Notes: generated from the sequence alone by a model not told the origin. DNA of 64,000 nucleotides from Carboxydothermus pertinax (GCF_001950255.1 NZ_BDJK01000062.1:1-64000); one strand, 5' to 3'. Counted from the first letter of the stretch, positions 50,915 through 62,710 are shown. Translations and numbers: made by a program.

Positions 50915-52429
50915 CTAATGTAAAAAATGCCGAATTCCTGAAAAAACAAGGGTTATATTCCTTTTTCTTGCTTCCTCAATTACTTCCCGGTCGCGCACCG
51001 CTCCTCCCGGCTCTACTACCACCGAAACCCCCGCTTTAGCCAGTTCTTCGATAGAATCGGCAAAGGGGAAGAAGGCATCGGAAACCACCACAGCTCCCCG
51101 GGCTTTACCCCCGGCTTTATTAAGGGCAATTTTTACCGCTTCAATCCGGCTGGTCTGCCCACCTCCGGCTCCCAAAAGCATCCTGTCTTTTACAACAGCT
51201 ATGGCATTGGATTTAACGTATTTCACTACTTTTATGCCAAAAACTATATCTTCCCTTTGCCTTTCTGTTAAATTATTACCTGCTACTACCTTTAATTCTT
51301 CATAAAGCTTTCCATCTTTTTCTTGCAGCAGCAGTCCCCCGCTTATTTGCCTTAAATTAATTTCATCTAAAGCAAGCGGTTTTGCCTTTATAACCCGTAA
51401 ATTCTTCTTTTCCCGCAAGATTTTTAAGGCTTCACCACGAAAGTCCGGAGCAATTATAACCTCGTAAAAATGCTGAACCAAAAGCTCAGCCACCTTTTCA
51501 TCAACCGCACCGTTAAAAGCAACAATTCCACCGTAAGCTGACACGGGGTCACCGGCATACGCTTTTTCGTAAGCTTCCTTTAAATTTTCCCCGGTAGCCA
51601 CACCGCAGGGTACGGTGTGCTTGATAATGGCAGCCGCCGGCTCACGAAACTCCCCTACTAACCGGTACGCGGCATCGGCATCAAGGTAATTATTAAAACT
51701 CATGGTTTTACCGTTTAAAATTTCTGCTCCCACCAATCCGGGATGTCCCTCCACCCGGTAAACCGCTCCCCGCTGGTGGGGATTTTCCCCGTACCGCAGC
51801 ATTTCCACCTGTTCCGCTTCAATATATAATTTTTTCCGAAAACCCCCATCTTCTAACCTTCCCGCAAAATAATTGGCAATAGCAATGTCGTAACTGGCGG
51901 TATGGCGGAACGCTTTTAAAGCTAACCTTTCCCTGACGTCAGGCGGAACCTCCCCGTTTTTCAAATATTCGGCCACTTCCGCATAATCTTCCGGATCAAC
52001 CACCACCGTCACGTACCGGTGGTTTTTAGCTGCTGCCCGGATTAAAGTGGGGCCACCAATATCTATATTTTCAATAACTTCCTCTAAATTAGCACCCCGC
52101 GCCACCGTTTCCCGGAAAGGATACAGGTTTACTACAACCAAATCAATTGGTTTAATCCCCTGAAATGTTAGTTCCTTTAAATGTTCCTCAATTCTTTTGG
52201 CCAGGATACCACCGTGAATTGCCGGATGCAAAGTTTTTACCCGTCCTTCTAAAATTTCCGGAAAACCGGTAATCTCACTTACGTACGTTACCGGGATACC
52301 GGCCTCTTTTAAAACCTTATAACTTCCCCCGGTAGAAATTATTTCAAAGCCTAAATCTACTAATTTCCTGGCAAATTCCACTATACCCCTTTTATCGTAA
52401 ACGGAAATTAAAGCCCGCTTACTTTCCAT
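50915..52429 (-). CDS. purH: Bifunctional AICAR transformylase/IMP cyclohydrolase
   Basis: A 504-residue enzyme for the last two steps of IMP synthesis. The N-terminal cyclohydrolase (about residues 1-195) has ISVYDKRGIVEFA, STGGSYKVL and the phosphate-binding IDIGGPTLIRAAAKNH. The C-terminal transformylase has GENPHQRGAVYR, the catalytic Lys-His in IIKHTVPCGVA, and SDAFFPFADSIEELA. It also uses AICAR released by HisF. It overlaps purN by 11 bases. Confidence 0.97.
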   Translation of the reverse strand: MESKRALISVYDKRGIVEFARKLVDLGFEIISTGGSYKVLKEAGIPVTYVSEITGFPEILEGRVKTLHPAIHGGILAKRIEEHLKELTFQGIKPIDLVVVNLYPFRETVARGANLEEVIENIDIGGPTLIRAAAKNHRYVTVVVDPEDYAEVAEYLKNGEVPPDVRERLALKAFRHTASYDIAIANYFAGRLEDGGFRKKLYIEAEQVEMLRYGENPHQRGAVYRVEGHPGLVGAEILNGKTMSFNNYLDADAAYRLVGEFREPAAAIIKHTVPCGVATGENLKEAYEKAYAGDPVSAYGGIVAFNGAVDEKVAELLVQHFYEVIIAPDFRGEALKILREKKNLRVIKAKPLALDEINLRQISGGLLLQEKDGKLYEELKVVAGNNLTERQREDIVFGIKVVKYVKSNAIAVVKDRMLLGAGGGQTSRIEAVKIALNKAGGKARGAVVVSDAFFPFADSIEELAKAGVSVVVEPGGAVRDREVIEEARKRNITLVFSGIRHFLH

Positions 52430-53048
52430 GTTCTTCCCCCCTGTCCGGCAAGATTTTTACCCGCCGTCCTTCTACCAATAAGCGGTTTTCACTTAAAAGC
52501 TTAAGCGCCTCTACCAAAATCCGGTGTTCCTGCTCTAATATCCGCTCACTTAAGCTTTCTTCACTGTCGTCATCGTAAACCGGAACCGCTGCCTGCAAAA
52601 TAATGGGGCCGGTATCCATCCCCTCATCGACAAAATGCACGGTGCAGCCGGCAATTTTCACACCGTAATCCAAAGCCTGCTTCTGGGCATGAAGCCCAGG
52701 AAACGCCGGTAACAGCGCCGGATGGATATTAATAATCCTCATGGGAAAAGAAGAAAGCAAAGGTTTGCCAATTAAGCGCATATAGCCGGCAAGACATACC
52801 ATATCAACATCATAGGAAAGTAAGGTTTTCACTATCTCCTTTTCGTATTCCTCTTTACTTTTAAAACCTTTAGGGTCAAAGTAATGCCAGGGTATACCCG
52901 CCCGCTTGGCCCGTTCGATAGCATAAGCATTAGAATTATCGGTCACCAGTACTTTTATTTTTGCCGGCAAAACTCCCCGTTCTACCGCATCAATAATCGC
53001 CTGAAAATTACTCCCCCGTCCTGAAGCCAATACCCCCAGGTTTAACAT
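52419..53048 (-). CDS. purN: Phosphoribosylglycinamide formyltransferase
   Basis: A 209-residue folate-dependent GAR transformylase. It has LGVLASGRGSNFQAI (phosphate loop), catalytic INIHPALLPAFPG and the aspartate loop VHFVDEGMDTGPII. There is no sign of PurT, the formate-dependent alternative, in the window. It starts 12 bases after purM and overlaps purH. Confidence 0.96.
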   Translation of the reverse strand: MLNLGVLASGRGSNFQAIIDAVERGVLPAKIKVLVTDNSNAYAIERAKRAGIPWHYFDPKGFKSKEEYEKEIVKTLLSYDVDMVCLAGYMRLIGKPLLSSFPMRIINIHPALLPAFPGLHAQKQALDYGVKIAGCTVHFVDEGMDTGPIILQAAVPVYDDDSEESLSERILEQEHRILVEALKLLSENRLLVEGRRVKILPDRGEEHGK

Positions 53049-53059
53049 CGCCTTCCTCC

Positions 53060-54091
53060 CTACTCATTTATAATCACCTTGCGCTCCCCAGCAGTGATTT
53101 CTCCAATTACCCATGATTTATAATTAAAACTCTCTAACGTCTTAATTGCTTCTTGAACCTTTGCCTCCTCCACGATTAAAATAAAACCAATGCCCATGTT
53201 AAATGTCCGCCACATCTCGCTTCGCGGCACATTCCCGGATTTTTCAATTAACTTAAAAATTTTTGGTACCTCCCAGTTTACGGTTAGCCGTGCCTCTACA
53301 TCTTCCGATAAAACCCGGGGAAGATTATCTAAAATCCCTCCGCCGGTAATATGAGCCATGCCTTTTATCTCCACCCTTTGCAATAAATCAAGGACCGGCT
53401 TTACATAAATCCGGGTAGGTGTTAAAAGTTCTTCCCCCAGGGTTTTCCCAAACTCTTCGATATAATCGGTAAGATGATATTTACCGTACTCCAGGAGAGC
53501 CTTTCGGGCAAGACTTAAGCCGTTACTGTGGATCCCCGAAGAAGCAACGCCAATCATGACATCACCGGCTTTAACAGAACTTCCATCGATTATCTTGCTT
53601 TTTTCCACAACCCCCACACCAAAGCCGGCAATATCAAAATCTCCGGGATGGTAAACGCCGGGCATTTCCGCAGTCTCGCCCCCCACCAGGGAGCAATCCG
53701 CTTCCAGGCATCCTTGAGCCATTCCCTTCACTAAGTCCGTTACCTGTTCCGGATTTAGCTTGCCCACCGCAACGTAATCCAGGAAAAACAGCGGTTTAGC
53801 TCCTACGGTGAGTAAATCGTTAACCACCATCGCTACCAAATCAATGCCTATGGTATCGTATTTTCCCAGCGTCTGAGCGATCTTAAGCTTTGTTCCCACC
53901 CCATCGGTAGAGGAAACCAGCACCGGCTCTTTATAACCGGATACATCCAGGCGATAAAGGGCGGAAAAGCCGCCAATGCCGGCTATAACATTGGGGTTTA
54001 AAGTTTTCTCCACTTCCGATTTAATGCGCCGGACAGCATCAAGGCCCGCATCGATGTCCACGCCCGAAGCTTTATAAGTTAACTCCTCCAT
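53060..54091 (-). CDS. purM: Phosphoribosylformylglycinamidine cyclo-ligase
   Basis: A 343-residue AIR synthetase that closes the imidazole ring with ATP. The family blocks YKASGVDIDAGLDAVRRIK, SSTDGVGTKLKIA, DLLTVGAKPLFFLDYVAVG, VGGETAEMPGVY and MAHITGGGILDNLPRVL are present. Length is normal. It lies 16 bases after purF in the operon. Confidence 0.97.
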   Translation of the reverse strand: MEELTYKASGVDIDAGLDAVRRIKSEVEKTLNPNVIAGIGGFSALYRLDVSGYKEPVLVSSTDGVGTKLKIAQTLGKYDTIGIDLVAMVVNDLLTVGAKPLFFLDYVAVGKLNPEQVTDLVKGMAQGCLEADCSLVGGETAEMPGVYHPGDFDIAGFGVGVVEKSKIIDGSSVKAGDVMIGVASSGIHSNGLSLARKALLEYGKYHLTDYIEEFGKTLGEELLTPTRIYVKPVLDLLQRVEIKGMAHITGGGILDNLPRVLSEDVEARLTVNWEVPKIFKLIEKSGNVPRSEMWRTFNMGIGFILIVEEAKVQEAIKTLESFNYKSWVIGEITAGERKVIINE

Positions 54092-54107
54092 GGTTTACCC
54101 TCCAGCC

Positions 54108-55466
54108 TTAATTTATCGGTACCGGGTAATCCCCGGTAAAGCAGGCAAGACAAAATTCCCGTTCTTTAAAGATCCCCAGCAAACCTTCCAATGACAAATA
54201 GTAAAGCCCATCAGCCCCAATATAATTTTTTATTTCCTCGAGGGTGTACTTGGCCGCAATTAATTCATCCTCCCGGGAAATATCTATTCCGTAGTAACAG
54301 GAACGGATAAACGGCGGAGAACTTAATAATAAATGAATTTCCTTTGCACCGGCATCTCTTAAAAGCTCTATGATTTGCTTACTGGTGGTTCCCCGGACAA
54401 TGGAATCGTCAATAACCACGATTTTTTTACCCTTTAAAACCTCCCGAATAGGGTTTAACTTTAACTTCACGCCAATTTCCCGTTCCCTTTGGCTCGGACG
54501 GATAAAAGTACGCCCAGCATACCGATTTTTCATCAACCCCTCTTCCAGGGGAATCCCTGAAGCCTCAGCATAACCCCGGGCCGCAGCGGTACCCGAGTCA
54601 GGCACCGGCACCACTAAATCGGCTTTAACCGGGTACTCCTTAGCTAAAACCTGGCCCATTTTCCGCCGGACAGTATTTACATGATAACCGTTTATGATGC
54701 TATCCGGCCGGGCAAAGTAGATAAATTCAAAGATACAAAAAGAGTGCCTCATTCCCTGGAGAAACTTATAATTTTTAAGCCCCTTTTCGTCAATAACGAT
54801 AATTTCCCCCGGCTCCACATCCCGAATAAATTCCGCCCCAATGGTATCAAGAGCTGCCGATTCCGATGCTAAGACATAGCCATTTTTAAAGCGCCCCAGG
54901 ACCAGGGGCCGAAAGCCCCAGGGGTCGCGAACCCCTATTAATTGGTTTTCGGTCATAATTACCAGCGAATACGCTCCCTTTAAATCCACCATCGCCTTTA
55001 AAATACCTTCCACTAAATCCGTTTGGGCATACTGGGCAATAACATTAAGAATTACTTCGCTATCGGTAGTGGTTTGAAAAATCGCTCCCCGGGACAAAAG
55101 ATTTTTCTTTAACTCCAAAACGTTGGCCAGATTGCCGTTATGGCCTAAAGCAATTTTTCCTAACTTATAATGAAATACCAACGGCTGAGCATTTATCGGT
55201 ACGCTGGCGCCGGTGGTCGAATAGCGCACATGTCCTGAAGCTACAAAACCCTTTAACTCGTTTAGTTTCTCCTCGCTAAAAACTTCCGCCACCAGCCCCA
55301 TACCTTTGTGAAGTTTAATATCCTTTCCATCGCCAACCGCAATTCCCGCGCTTTCCTGACCCCGATGCTGCAAAGCAAAAAGCCCCCAGTAGGTAAGTCT
55401 GGCAACATCGTAACCTGGAGCATAAATGCCAAACACCCCGCATTCTTCTCTTATTTCAGCGCCCAA
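54108..55466 (-). CDS. purF: Amidophosphoribosyltransferase
   Basis: A 452-residue first committed enzyme of purine synthesis. The start is TTG at 55466, behind GAGGGGGG. An 8-residue propeptide (MGAEIREE) precedes the catalytic cysteine in CGVFGIYAP, so processing is expected. Then follow the glutaminase domain ([13 protein letters not shown]) and the PRPP-binding [17 protein letters not shown]. Cysteines near the C-terminus (RSCYYG and FCLACFTG) suit the [4Fe-4S] cluster of Bacillus-type PurF. It overlaps purL by 16 bases. Confidence 0.96.
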   Translation of the reverse strand: MGAEIREECGVFGIYAPGYDVARLTYWGLFALQHRGQESAGIAVGDGKDIKLHKGMGLVAEVFSEEKLNELKGFVASGHVRYSTTGASVPINAQPLVFHYKLGKIALGHNGNLANVLELKKNLLSRGAIFQTTTDSEVILNVIAQYAQTDLVEGILKAMVDLKGAYSLVIMTENQLIGVRDPWGFRPLVLGRFKNGYVLASESAALDTIGAEFIRDVEPGEIIVIDEKGLKNYKFLQGMRHSFCIFEFIYFARPDSIINGYHVNTVRRKMGQVLAKEYPVKADLVVPVPDSGTAAARGYAEASGIPLEEGLMKNRYAGRTFIRPSQREREIGVKLKLNPIREVLKGKKIVVIDDSIVRGTTSKQIIELLRDAGAKEIHLLLSSPPFIRSCYYGIDISREDELIAAKYTLEEIKNYIGADGLYYLSLEGLLGIFKEREFCLACFTGDYPVPIN

Positions 55467-57634
55467 GCTAGGCCCCCCTCATATAAAGCTTTTAACTTAA
55501 AAAGCTTCTCTTCAATTTCTACCCGGCCGTTTATCTTAATTACTATTTCCTCTCCCTCTACCTTCCCAAGCTTTAAAAGGCCAATACCGGAAGTTTTTAC
55601 CGCCTCTTCAAACTCTTTTGCTTTCTCTTTTGAAACCGAGACTACCACCAGTCCGATTTTTTCGGAAAAAAGAAACTCCTGAGGTAAAAGGGGAGTAGTA
55701 AAATCAAGGTTTACCCCTTTATTGCCGGCAAAAGCTGCCTCACAAAGGGAAACCGCAATTCCGCCCTCGCTCACATCATGAGCAGAGTTAATGAGTCCTT
55801 GCTTTTTTAACAAAGGTAAAAGCTCAATTATTTTTTTCCCCTCCTGAAGGTCCACCGGTGGTACCGGAACAAGAACATCCCCAAAAAACTCCTTTAAAAA
55901 TTCACTTTGGCCTAATTCCCCGGTGGGTTCACCCAGGAGGTAAATTAAATCTCCCTCGGTCTTAAAAGCCATGGGAATAAGTTCTGTTTCCAAATCGTCA
56001 ATTAAACCTACCATCCCGATAACCGGTGTAGGGTAAATAGCTTTTTCTCCGGTTTCGTTGTAAAAACTAACATTCCCACCGGTTACGGGAATATTTAAAA
56101 TTTCACACGCTTCCTTCATCCCCGCAATTACTTCCACAAATTGCCCCATTATTTCCGGTTTTTCCGGGTTGCCAAAGTTCAAGCAGTTGGTAAGTCCCAA
56201 AGGTTTTGCCCCGGTAACTGCTAAATTTAAGGCCGTCTCCAGGACCGCCCTTTTAGCCCCTTCCCGGGGATTTTGGTAAACATAGCGGCCATTACCGTCA
56301 GTTTTAACAGCAACCCCTTTTTTGGTACCCTTTAGCCTTAAAACTGCCGCATCGGAATATCCCGGTTTAACTACAGTATTAATGCCTACCTGATGGTCGT
56401 ACTGTTCATATACATAATTCTTCCGGACAATATTGGGGTTTTGTAAAAGGAGGCGGAGAGCTTCCCCACAATCTACTTCTACCGGATCGATTTTCCCAAA
56501 GTTTTTATTCTCTGGAATTAAATAAGGGCGGTCATAAACGGGAGCTTCATCGGTTAACAAGCGGTAGGGAAGTTTGGCCACACAGTCATTACCAAAAAAT
56601 ATTTCTATATCTTCCCCAGCGGTAATCTCTCCCACCACCACCGCATTTAAATCCCATTTCTTGAAAATCTTGATTATTTCCTCTTCATATCCCTTTTCCA
56701 CCACCAAAAGCATCCGCTCCTGGGACTCCGAAAGCATAATTTCATAAGGGGTCATCCCTTCTTCTCGGAGCGGTACCCGGTCCAGGTAAAGCCGGAGCCC
56801 CGAGTTTCCTCTTGCTGCCATCTCCGAGGAAGAACTGGTAAGTCCAGCTGCCCCTAAATCCTGCATTCCAACAATATGACCGTATTCTAACGCTTCCAAA
56901 CACGCTTCTAATAAAAGCTTTTCCATGAAGGGATCCCCTACTTGCACCGCCGGTCTTTTATCTTCCCCGTCCTGGGATAGCTCTTCGGAGGCAAAAGTTG
57001 CCCCGTGAATCCCGTCTCGACCGGTAGTGGCCCCTACTAAAAGTACCGGATTTCCTATACCAGTAGCTACGCCTTTTTTTAGCTTAGAAAGCTCTACCAA
57101 TCCCACACACATGGCATTTACCAGGGGGTTTTCTTCATAGGATTCCTGAAAATAAACATCGCCCGCCACCGTCGGAATACCGATACAGTTACCGTAACCC
57201 GCAATCCCGGCCACCACGCCGGTAAAAAGGTGGCGAACCCTGGAAGAGTCAAGCTTTCCAAAACGCAGGGAATCTAAAAGGGCAATTGGCCGGGCGCCCA
57301 TGGCAAAAATATCCCGAATTATTCCTCCGACTCCCGTAGCTGCTCCCTGGTAGGGCTCAATGGCCGACGGGTGGTTGTGGCTTTCAATTTTAAAGGCAAT
57401 CCCGAGCCCTTCCCCAATATCCACCACTCCGGCATTTTCTCCGGGCCCCTGCACGACCGCCGGTCCCCGGGTGGGAAGCTTTTTTAAATGGAGTTTAGAA
57501 CTTTTATAGCTGCAGTGTTCCGACCACATCACCGCACACATCCCTAGCTCCACTTCATTGGGTTCGCGGTTTAAATACTGCACAATTTTCCGGTATTCGG
57601 CGTCAGTTAAACCCATTTCCCGCCACTTAGCCAC
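55451..57634 (-). CDS. purL: FGAM synthase large subunit, PurSQL type
   Basis: A 727-residue small-type PurL that works with PurQ (glutaminase) and PurS in FGAM synthesis. Blocks include [35 protein letters not shown] (as two shorter motifs), [15 protein letters not shown] and [13 protein letters not shown] use the GTG at 57634 behind AAAGGGGGG; it overlaps the purQ stop. Codons upstream to 57661 lack a ribosome site. The enterobacterial domain for PurQ is absent, as expected. Confidence 0.96.
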   Translation of the reverse strand: MAKWREMGLTDAEYRKIVQYLNREPNEVELGMCAVMWSEHCSYKSSKLHLKKLPTRGPAVVQGPGENAGVVDIGEGLGIAFKIESHNHPSAIEPYQGAATGVGGIIRDIFAMGARPIALLDSLRFGKLDSSRVRHLFTGVVAGIAGYGNCIGIPTVAGDVYFQESYEENPLVNAMCVGLVELSKLKKGVATGIGNPVLLVGATTGRDGIHGATFASEELSQDGEDKRPAVQVGDPFMEKLLLEACLEALEYGHIVGMQDLGAAGLTSSSSEMAARGNSGLRLYLDRVPLREEGMTPYEIMLSESQERMLLVVEKGYEEEIIKIFKKWDLNAVVVGEITAGEDIEIFFGNDCVAKLPYRLLTDEAPVYDRPYLIPENKNFGKIDPVEVDCGEALRLLLQNPNIVRKNYVYEQYDHQVGINTVVKPGYSDAAVLRLKGTKKGVAVKTDGNGRYVYQNPREGAKRAVLETALNLAVTGAKPLGLTNCLNFGNPEKPEIMGQFVEVIAGMKEACEILNIPVTGGNVSFYNETGEKAIYPTPVIGMVGLIDDLETELIPMAFKTEGDLIYLLGEPTGELGQSEFLKEFFGDVLVPVPPVDLQEGKKIIELLPLLKKQGLINSAHDVSEGGIAVSLCEAAFAGNKGVNLDFTTPLLPQEFLFSEKIGLVVVSVSKEKAKEFEEAVKTSGIGLLKLGKVEGEEIVIKINGRVEIEEKLFKLKALYEGGLAWALK

Positions 57635-58331
57635 GGTTAGCCCCCCTTTCCAGGTAAGCAATAATTGACTCCCATATTACTTTGCCGTCCTCCCCGCCCA
57701 GGCTTTTCTCGGAACAGCGTTCCGGATGGGGCATCATCCCGAGCACATTACCTTTTTCGTTAATGATTCCCGCAATATTGTAAAGGGAGCCATTGGGGTT
57801 AGCCTCGTCGGTCACTTCTCCTTGAGCATTACAGTACCGAAACACCACTTGTCCGTTGGCAATAAGTTTTTCTAAAGTTTCGCTTTCACAGTAATAATTG
57901 CCCTCCCCGTGGGCAATGGGAACTTTTAGCACCTGTTTAGCAAAAGCTTTATTGGTAAAAGGAGTATTGGCATTTTCTACTCGCAGGTAAACATCATGGC
58001 ACCGGAAGTGTAAATTATTATTCCGGAGCATCGCCCCCGGCAATAGTCCGGCCTCTAAAAGAATCTGAAAACCATTACAAATCCCGATCACCAAACCACC
58101 AGCATTGGCAAATTCCACCACTTTTTTCATCACCGGACTAAACCGGGCTATCGCCCCGGCGCGCAAATAATCTCCGTAGGAAAACCCCCCGGGCAAGACA
58201 ATGCAGTCTACATCAAAACTATCGTCCTTATGCCAAATATAAACCGTCTCCTGCCCAAAGACGTTTTTTAAAACATGATTGCAATCGGCATCGCAGTTAG
58301 AGCCCGGAAATACCACCACCCCAAACTTCAT
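57627..58331 (-). CDS. purQ: FGAM synthase glutaminase subunit PurQ
   Basis: A 234-residue class I glutamine amidotransferase that feeds ammonia to PurL. The nucleophile cysteine is in [15 protein letters not shown] and the His-Glu pair in [11 protein letters not shown]. The N-terminal [12 protein letters not shown] is typical. It starts one base after the purS stop codon and overlaps the purL start. Confidence 0.97.
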   Translation of the reverse strand: MKFGVVVFPGSNCDADCNHVLKNVFGQETVYIWHKDDSFDVDCIVLPGGFSYGDYLRAGAIARFSPVMKKVVEFANAGGLVIGICNGFQILLEAGLLPGAMLRNNNLHFRCHDVYLRVENANTPFTNKAFAKQVLKVPIAHGEGNYYCESETLEKLIANGQVVFRYCNAQGEVTDEANPNGSLYNIAGIINEKGNVLGMMPHPERCSEKSLGGEDGKVIWESIIAYLERGANRG

Positions 58332-58332
58332 C

Positions 58333-58578
58333 TTAACCCTCCACCCGTACCGTAAATTTTTCTACGACCACATTGGCCAAAAGTTTATCCGCCATTTCCT
58401 TTACCTTCTCTTCCACTTCCTTTAAATCATTCCCTTCTACTTCTAAGGTAATATATTTGCCAACTCTAACTTTTTTTACTTCCTCATACCCGAGGGAGTG
58501 TAAGGAATTTTTTACCGCTTCCCCCTGGGGGTCTAAAACTTGGGGCTTTAATTCCACAATTACATGGGCAATAGCCAT
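58333..58578 (-). CDS. purS: FGAM synthase subunit PurS
   Basis: An 81-residue small protein that bridges PurL and PurQ. It has the family start [19 protein letters not shown] and a centre with [14 protein letters not shown]. Its presence, together with short PurL, confirms the three-subunit Firmicute system. It lies 16 bases after purC. Confidence 0.95.
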   Translation of the reverse strand: MAIAHVIVELKPQVLDPQGEAVKNSLHSLGYEEVKKVRVGKYITLEVEGNDLKEVEEKVKEMADKLLANVVVEKFTVRVEG

Positions 58579-58594
58579 AATTTGCCTCCCTTCT

Positions 58595-59302
58595 TTACGC
58601 TTTTTCTTTTATTCGCTTTAATATTTCAAGATAAGCCTCCGCCACGCCCCCTAAATCCCTTCTAAACCGGTCTTTATCAAGCTTTTCTTTAGTGTCCTTA
58701 TCCCAGAGTCGACAGGTGTCTGGAGAAATTTCATCCCCGAGAAGGACTTCCCCGTTAAACCTGCCAAATTCCAGCTTGAAATCCACCAGTAGAATGTTCA
58801 AAGAAGAAAAGAATTCCACTAAAAGCTTATTTATTTTAAGAGCCGTCTCTTCAAGATAGTTAATTTCCTCCTGGGTTGCCAGATTTAAAACTTTGGCGTG
58901 GCTATGATTTATCAAAGGATCTCCTAATTCATCATTTTTGTAGTATAACTCCACCACGGGCAAGGGTAAGGTTGTCCCTTCCGGAAGACCCAAACGTTTA
59001 GATAGAGATCCTGCCGCAATATTGCGAACCACCACTTCTAGAGGAATAATCTCCAGCTTTTTTACCCGGTGTTCCCGCTCTCCAATTAAATCAATAAAAT
59101 GAGTTTTAATTCCCTGTTTTTCTAAATACTTAAAGATATAGGCCGAAATCTGGGCATTCAAGTAGCCCTTATTTTCTATTTCACCTTTTTTCTTACCGTC
59201 AAAAGCTGTGGCTGCATCCTTGTAATACACTACCACCTCCTCGGGATTTGCGGTGGCATAAACGATTTTAGCTTTTCCCTCATAAAGAAATTTTTTCTCC
59301 AT
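58595..59302 (-). CDS. purC: SAICAR synthase
   Basis: A 235-residue ATP-dependent ligase joining aspartate to CAIR. Blocks are [42 protein letters not shown] and [30 protein letters not shown] as two adjacent motifs ([23 protein letters not shown]). The length is typical of the short bacterial form. It follows purB by 15 bases. Confidence 0.96.
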   Translation of the reverse strand: MEKKFLYEGKAKIVYATANPEEVVVYYKDAATAFDGKKKGEIENKGYLNAQISAYIFKYLEKQGIKTHFIDLIGEREHRVKKLEIIPLEVVVRNIAAGSLSKRLGLPEGTTLPLPVVELYYKNDELGDPLINHSHAKVLNLATQEEINYLEETALKINKLLVEFFSSLNILLVDFKLEFGRFNGEVLLGDEISPDTCRLWDKDTKEKLDKDRFRRDLGGVAEAYLEILKRIKEKA

Positions 59303-59317
59303 TACCTCTACCCCTTT

Positions 59318-60610
59318 CTATAAACCAAATCTTTGAAATATTGTATCAATATGTTTTAAATGGTAGTTATAATCAAAAAGCTCTTCAATTTCTTCTGGCT
59401 TTAAAAGCCCCAAAAGTTCCTGGTCAGCAAGTAAAAGTTCTTTAAAGTTTTTCCCGGTCTTCCAGGCAGTCATCGCATTTCGCTGCACAATTTTATAAGC
59501 CACTTCCCGTAAAATACCCTTTTCCACTAAAGCTAAAAGCACCCGCTGGGAATAAATAAGCCCACCGGTTAAATTTAAATTTTTCTCCATGTTCTTGGGG
59601 TAAACATTTAAGTTCTCCAAAACCTCACTAAAAACGTGCATCATATAGTAGAGGGTCGCGGTGGCATCGGGTAAAATCATCCGTTCCGCCGAGGAGTGGC
59701 TGATATCACGCTCCTGCCAGAGGACTACATTTTCTAAAGAAGCAATGGAGTAGCTCCTTACCACCCGGGCAAGCCCAGAGATCCGCTCACATAATACGGG
59801 ATTTCGTTTGTGGGGCATTGCCGAAGACCCTTTTTGGCCTTCGGTGAACGGCTCTTCTAACTCCAGAATTTCCGTCCGCTGTAAGGTTCGAATTTCAGTA
59901 GCAAATTTATCAAAGGTAGTGGCGATTAAAGCTAAAGTTAAGACAAACTCGGCATGCCGGTCCCTTTGAATTATCTGAGTAGAAACTTTCTCCGGAGTTA
60001 AACCTAATTTTTCACAAACCCGTTGTTCTACTTCCGGTGGCACATTGGCATAAGTCCCCACCGCTCCGGAAATTTTTCCAACGCTAATTGTTTTAATAGC
60101 CGCTTTTAACCGCTCCATATTTCGTTCAATTTCCGACGCCCACAAAAGCATCTTCAGGCCAAAAGTGATAGGTTCCGCATGAACCCCGTGGGTACGGCCA
60201 ATCATCACCGTGTAGCGGTACTGCTCGGCAAGCGTAAGGGTAAGCTTATGTATCCCTTCAAGCTTTTTTAATAAAAGTTCCCCGGCTTCTTTTAACTGTA
60301 AAGCTAAGGCAGTATCCAGGACATCCGATGAAGTTAAGCCTTTATGAATGTATTTACTTTCTTCACCTACATACTCGGCAACATTAGTAAGAAAAGCGAT
60401 AACATCATGCTTCACAGTTTTTTCAATCTCTAACACCCGGGCCACATCAAAATTGGCTTTCTCTTTAATCACCTTTGCTGCGTCCTTGGGGATTAAGCCT
60501 AATTCTCCCATGGCTTCCGCCACCGCCACTTCGACCTGAAGCCAGGTGCGAAATTTAGTTTCATCAGACCAGATTTTTTTCATTTCCGGTAAAGTGTAAC
60601 GGGCAATCAT
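59318..60610 (-). CDS. purB: Adenylosuccinate lyase
   Basis: A 430-residue fumarase-superfamily enzyme that releases fumarate from SAICAR and adenylosuccinate. The signature loop GSSAMPHKRNP, the catalytic His region IGRTHGVHAEPITFG and GLTSSDVLDTALALQ are intact. I use the ATG at 60610 behind TTGGAGG; two in-frame GTG codons just upstream overlap that site. It lies 22 bases after purE. Confidence 0.96.
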   Translation of the reverse strand: MIARYTLPEMKKIWSDETKFRTWLQVEVAVAEAMGELGLIPKDAAKVIKEKANFDVARVLEIEKTVKHDVIAFLTNVAEYVGEESKYIHKGLTSSDVLDTALALQLKEAGELLLKKLEGIHKLTLTLAEQYRYTVMIGRTHGVHAEPITFGLKMLLWASEIERNMERLKAAIKTISVGKISGAVGTYANVPPEVEQRVCEKLGLTPEKVSTQIIQRDRHAEFVLTLALIATTFDKFATEIRTLQRTEILELEEPFTEGQKGSSAMPHKRNPVLCERISGLARVVRSYSIASLENVVLWQERDISHSSAERMILPDATATLYYMMHVFSEVLENLNVYPKNMEKNLNLTGGLIYSQRVLLALVEKGILREVAYKIVQRNAMTAWKTGKNFKELLLADQELLGLLKPEEIEELFDYNYHLKHIDTIFQRFGL

Positions 60611-60632
60611 CACCACACCTCCAATAGTAGTT

Positions 60633-61121
60633 TTAGGACAATTTTGCTAATAGCTTTTGTTCTTTTTCTTCCACTTCCAGGGCAAGCTTTTCTTTATAAG
60701 CGTAAAGCTTTTGGGCCAGGCTTTCATCGCTTAAACTTAAAATCTGCACCGCCAGAAGCCCCGCATTTTTAGCGGCGTTTATGCCTACTGTAGCCACCGG
60801 TACTCCCGGGGGCATCTGGGCTATCGCTAAAAGGCTGTCTATCCCCTCAAGGGAAGCTTTAATCGGTATCCCAATAACCGGTAATGTTGTTACCGCCGCC
60901 AGAACTCCAGGAAGATGGGCCGCCATTCCCGCTGCCGCGATTATCACCCCAAAGCCTTTTTCCAGGGCGGAACGGGCGAAATTCAATGCTTTATCAGGGG
61001 TACGGTGGGCCGACGCCACCTTAACTTCGTATTCCACCCCAAACTCTTTTAAAACCTCTACGGCCTTTTTTACAACCTCCCAGTCAGAGTCGCTGCCCAT
61101 GATTATCCCTACTTTGTACAT
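60633..61121 (-). CDS. purE: N5-CAIR mutase PurE (class I)
   Basis: A 162-residue enzyme of the class I group: [28 protein letters not shown] and [23 protein letters not shown]. Class I PurE normally needs PurK to supply N5-carboxyaminoimidazole ribonucleotide, and no purK is next to it. I use the ATG at 61121 behind CAGGAGG. In-frame codons up to 61172 overlap the guaA end and lack a ribosome site. Confidence 0.95.
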   Translation of the reverse strand: MYKVGIIMGSDSDWEVVKKAVEVLKEFGVEYEVKVASAHRTPDKALNFARSALEKGFGVIIAAAGMAAHLPGVLAAVTTLPVIGIPIKASLEGIDSLLAIAQMPPGVPVATVGINAAKNAGLLAVQILSLSDESLAQKLYAYKEKLALEVEEKEQKLLAKLS

Positions 61122-61162
61122 TGTAAACACCTCCTGCAATATTATGAAAAAGAAAACCCCTA

Positions 61163-62692
61163 CTACTCCCATTCAATAGTAGCAGGGGGTTTGCTGGTGA
61201 TATCATACACTACCCGGTTAACTCCTTTCACCTCGCCGACAATCCTGGCTGAGATTTTTTCCAGTAGTTCGTAAGGTAACCGGACCCAGTCGGCAGTCAT
61301 ACCATCTTCGCTGGTTACGGCGCGCAGTGCTATAGTATAGGCGTAAGTCCGCTCGTCTCCCATAACCCCCACAGACTGCAAATTTGGCAGTACCGCAAAG
61401 GCCTGCCAGGTTTTCCGGTACCAGCCTGATTTCTTTAATTCATCGATAAAGATATAGTCGGCTTCCCGTAAGATCCTAAGCTTTTCTTCGGTTATCTCCC
61501 CTAAAACTCGCACCGCAAGGCCGGGTCCCGGGAAGGGATGGCGCCAGACAATACTTTCCGGAAGGCCAAGCTCAAGGCCAAGCTCCCGCACTTCGTCCTT
61601 AAAAAGCCACTTTAAGGGCTCGATTAGTTTAAATTTCATGTCTTCAGGCAGACCACCAACATTATGGTGGGATTTAATGGTAGCAGCAGTAGCGGTGCCG
61701 CTTTCCACCACATCCGGGTATAAGGTACCCTGGACGAGATATCGTATTTCGCCAAGTTTAGCTGCTTCTTCTTCAAAAACCCGGATAAACTCGTGGCCAA
61801 TTATTTTTCTTTTTTGTTCGGGGTCACGAACGCCTTTTAATTTCCCTAAAAACCTCTCTTTTGCATCCACAAACACTAAATTCATCTGAAATTGCTCTTT
61901 AAAGGTGCGGACCACTTCATCAGCCTCACCTTTTCTAAGAAGCCCATGGTCCACAAAAATGCAGGTTAAATTATCGCCAACAGCTTTATGAACCAAAACC
62001 GCCGCCACAGAACTATCAACCCCGCCGGAAAGAGCACAAACGACCTTTTCATCCCCCACTTGCTCTTTTATTTCCTTAATTGCCCTTTGGGCAAACGATT
62101 CCATCGTCCAGTCGGGTGTAAGCTCGCAAATATTATATAAAAAGTTTTGCAGGATTTCTTTCCCTTTAGGAGTGTGAACCACTTCCGGGTGAAACTGCAC
62201 CGCATATAGCTTTTGCTCCCGATTTTCCATTGCTGCAATTGGAGTATATTCCGTTTTCGCGGAAACTTTGAACCCTGCGGGAGCTTTGGCCACAAAATCC
62301 CCATGGCTCATCCAGCAAATTTCCGTTTCCTTTAAACCGGCAAAAAGCTTATCCCGATCTAAGATAAAAAGGGGGGTCTTTCCGTATTCCCTTCCTTCCG
62401 CCGGTCGCACTTCTCCACCCAGTTGGTGGGCCATAAGCTGCATTCCGTAGCAGATTCCCATAATCGGTATATTTAAACGATAAATTTCCGGATCAACCGT
62501 CGGTGCTCCTTCCCCGTAAACCGATGAAGGCCCTCCGGAAAACACAATCCCCCCTGGGTTTTCCTTAACGATTTTCTCCAGGGGGGTATTATAAGGCAAC
62601 ATTTCACAGTATATTTTTAATTCCCGAATTCTCCGGGCTATTAACTGACTGTACTGTCCGCCAAAATCCAAGACAATTACCTTAGACGCCAT
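61163..62692 (-). CDS. guaA: GMP synthase (glutamine-hydrolysing)
   Basis: A 509-residue enzyme converting XMP to GMP. The N-terminal glutaminase domain has [16 protein letters not shown] and QFHPEVVHT. The synthase domain has the PP-loop [16 protein letters not shown], and the C-terminal dimerisation segment ends in the family tail [10 protein letters not shown]. Here it opens the purine genes after hpt, with 80 bases between. guaB is not in the window. Confidence 0.97.
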   Translation of the reverse strand: MASKVIVLDFGGQYSQLIARRIRELKIYCEMLPYNTPLEKIVKENPGGIVFSGGPSSVYGEGAPTVDPEIYRLNIPIMGICYGMQLMAHQLGGEVRPAEGREYGKTPLFILDRDKLFAGLKETEICWMSHGDFVAKAPAGFKVSAKTEYTPIAAMENREQKLYAVQFHPEVVHTPKGKEILQNFLYNICELTPDWTMESFAQRAIKEIKEQVGDEKVVCALSGGVDSSVAAVLVHKAVGDNLTCIFVDHGLLRKGEADEVVRTFKEQFQMNLVFVDAKERFLGKLKGVRDPEQKRKIIGHEFIRVFEEEAAKLGEIRYLVQGTLYPDVVESGTATAATIKSHHNVGGLPEDMKFKLIEPLKWLFKDEVRELGLELGLPESIVWRHPFPGPGLAVRVLGEITEEKLRILREADYIFIDELKKSGWYRKTWQAFAVLPNLQSVGVMGDERTYAYTIALRAVTSEDGMTADWVRLPYELLEKISARIVGEVKGVNRVVYDITSKPPATIEWE

Positions 62693-62710
62693 AAGTACCT
62701 CCTTTAAAGA

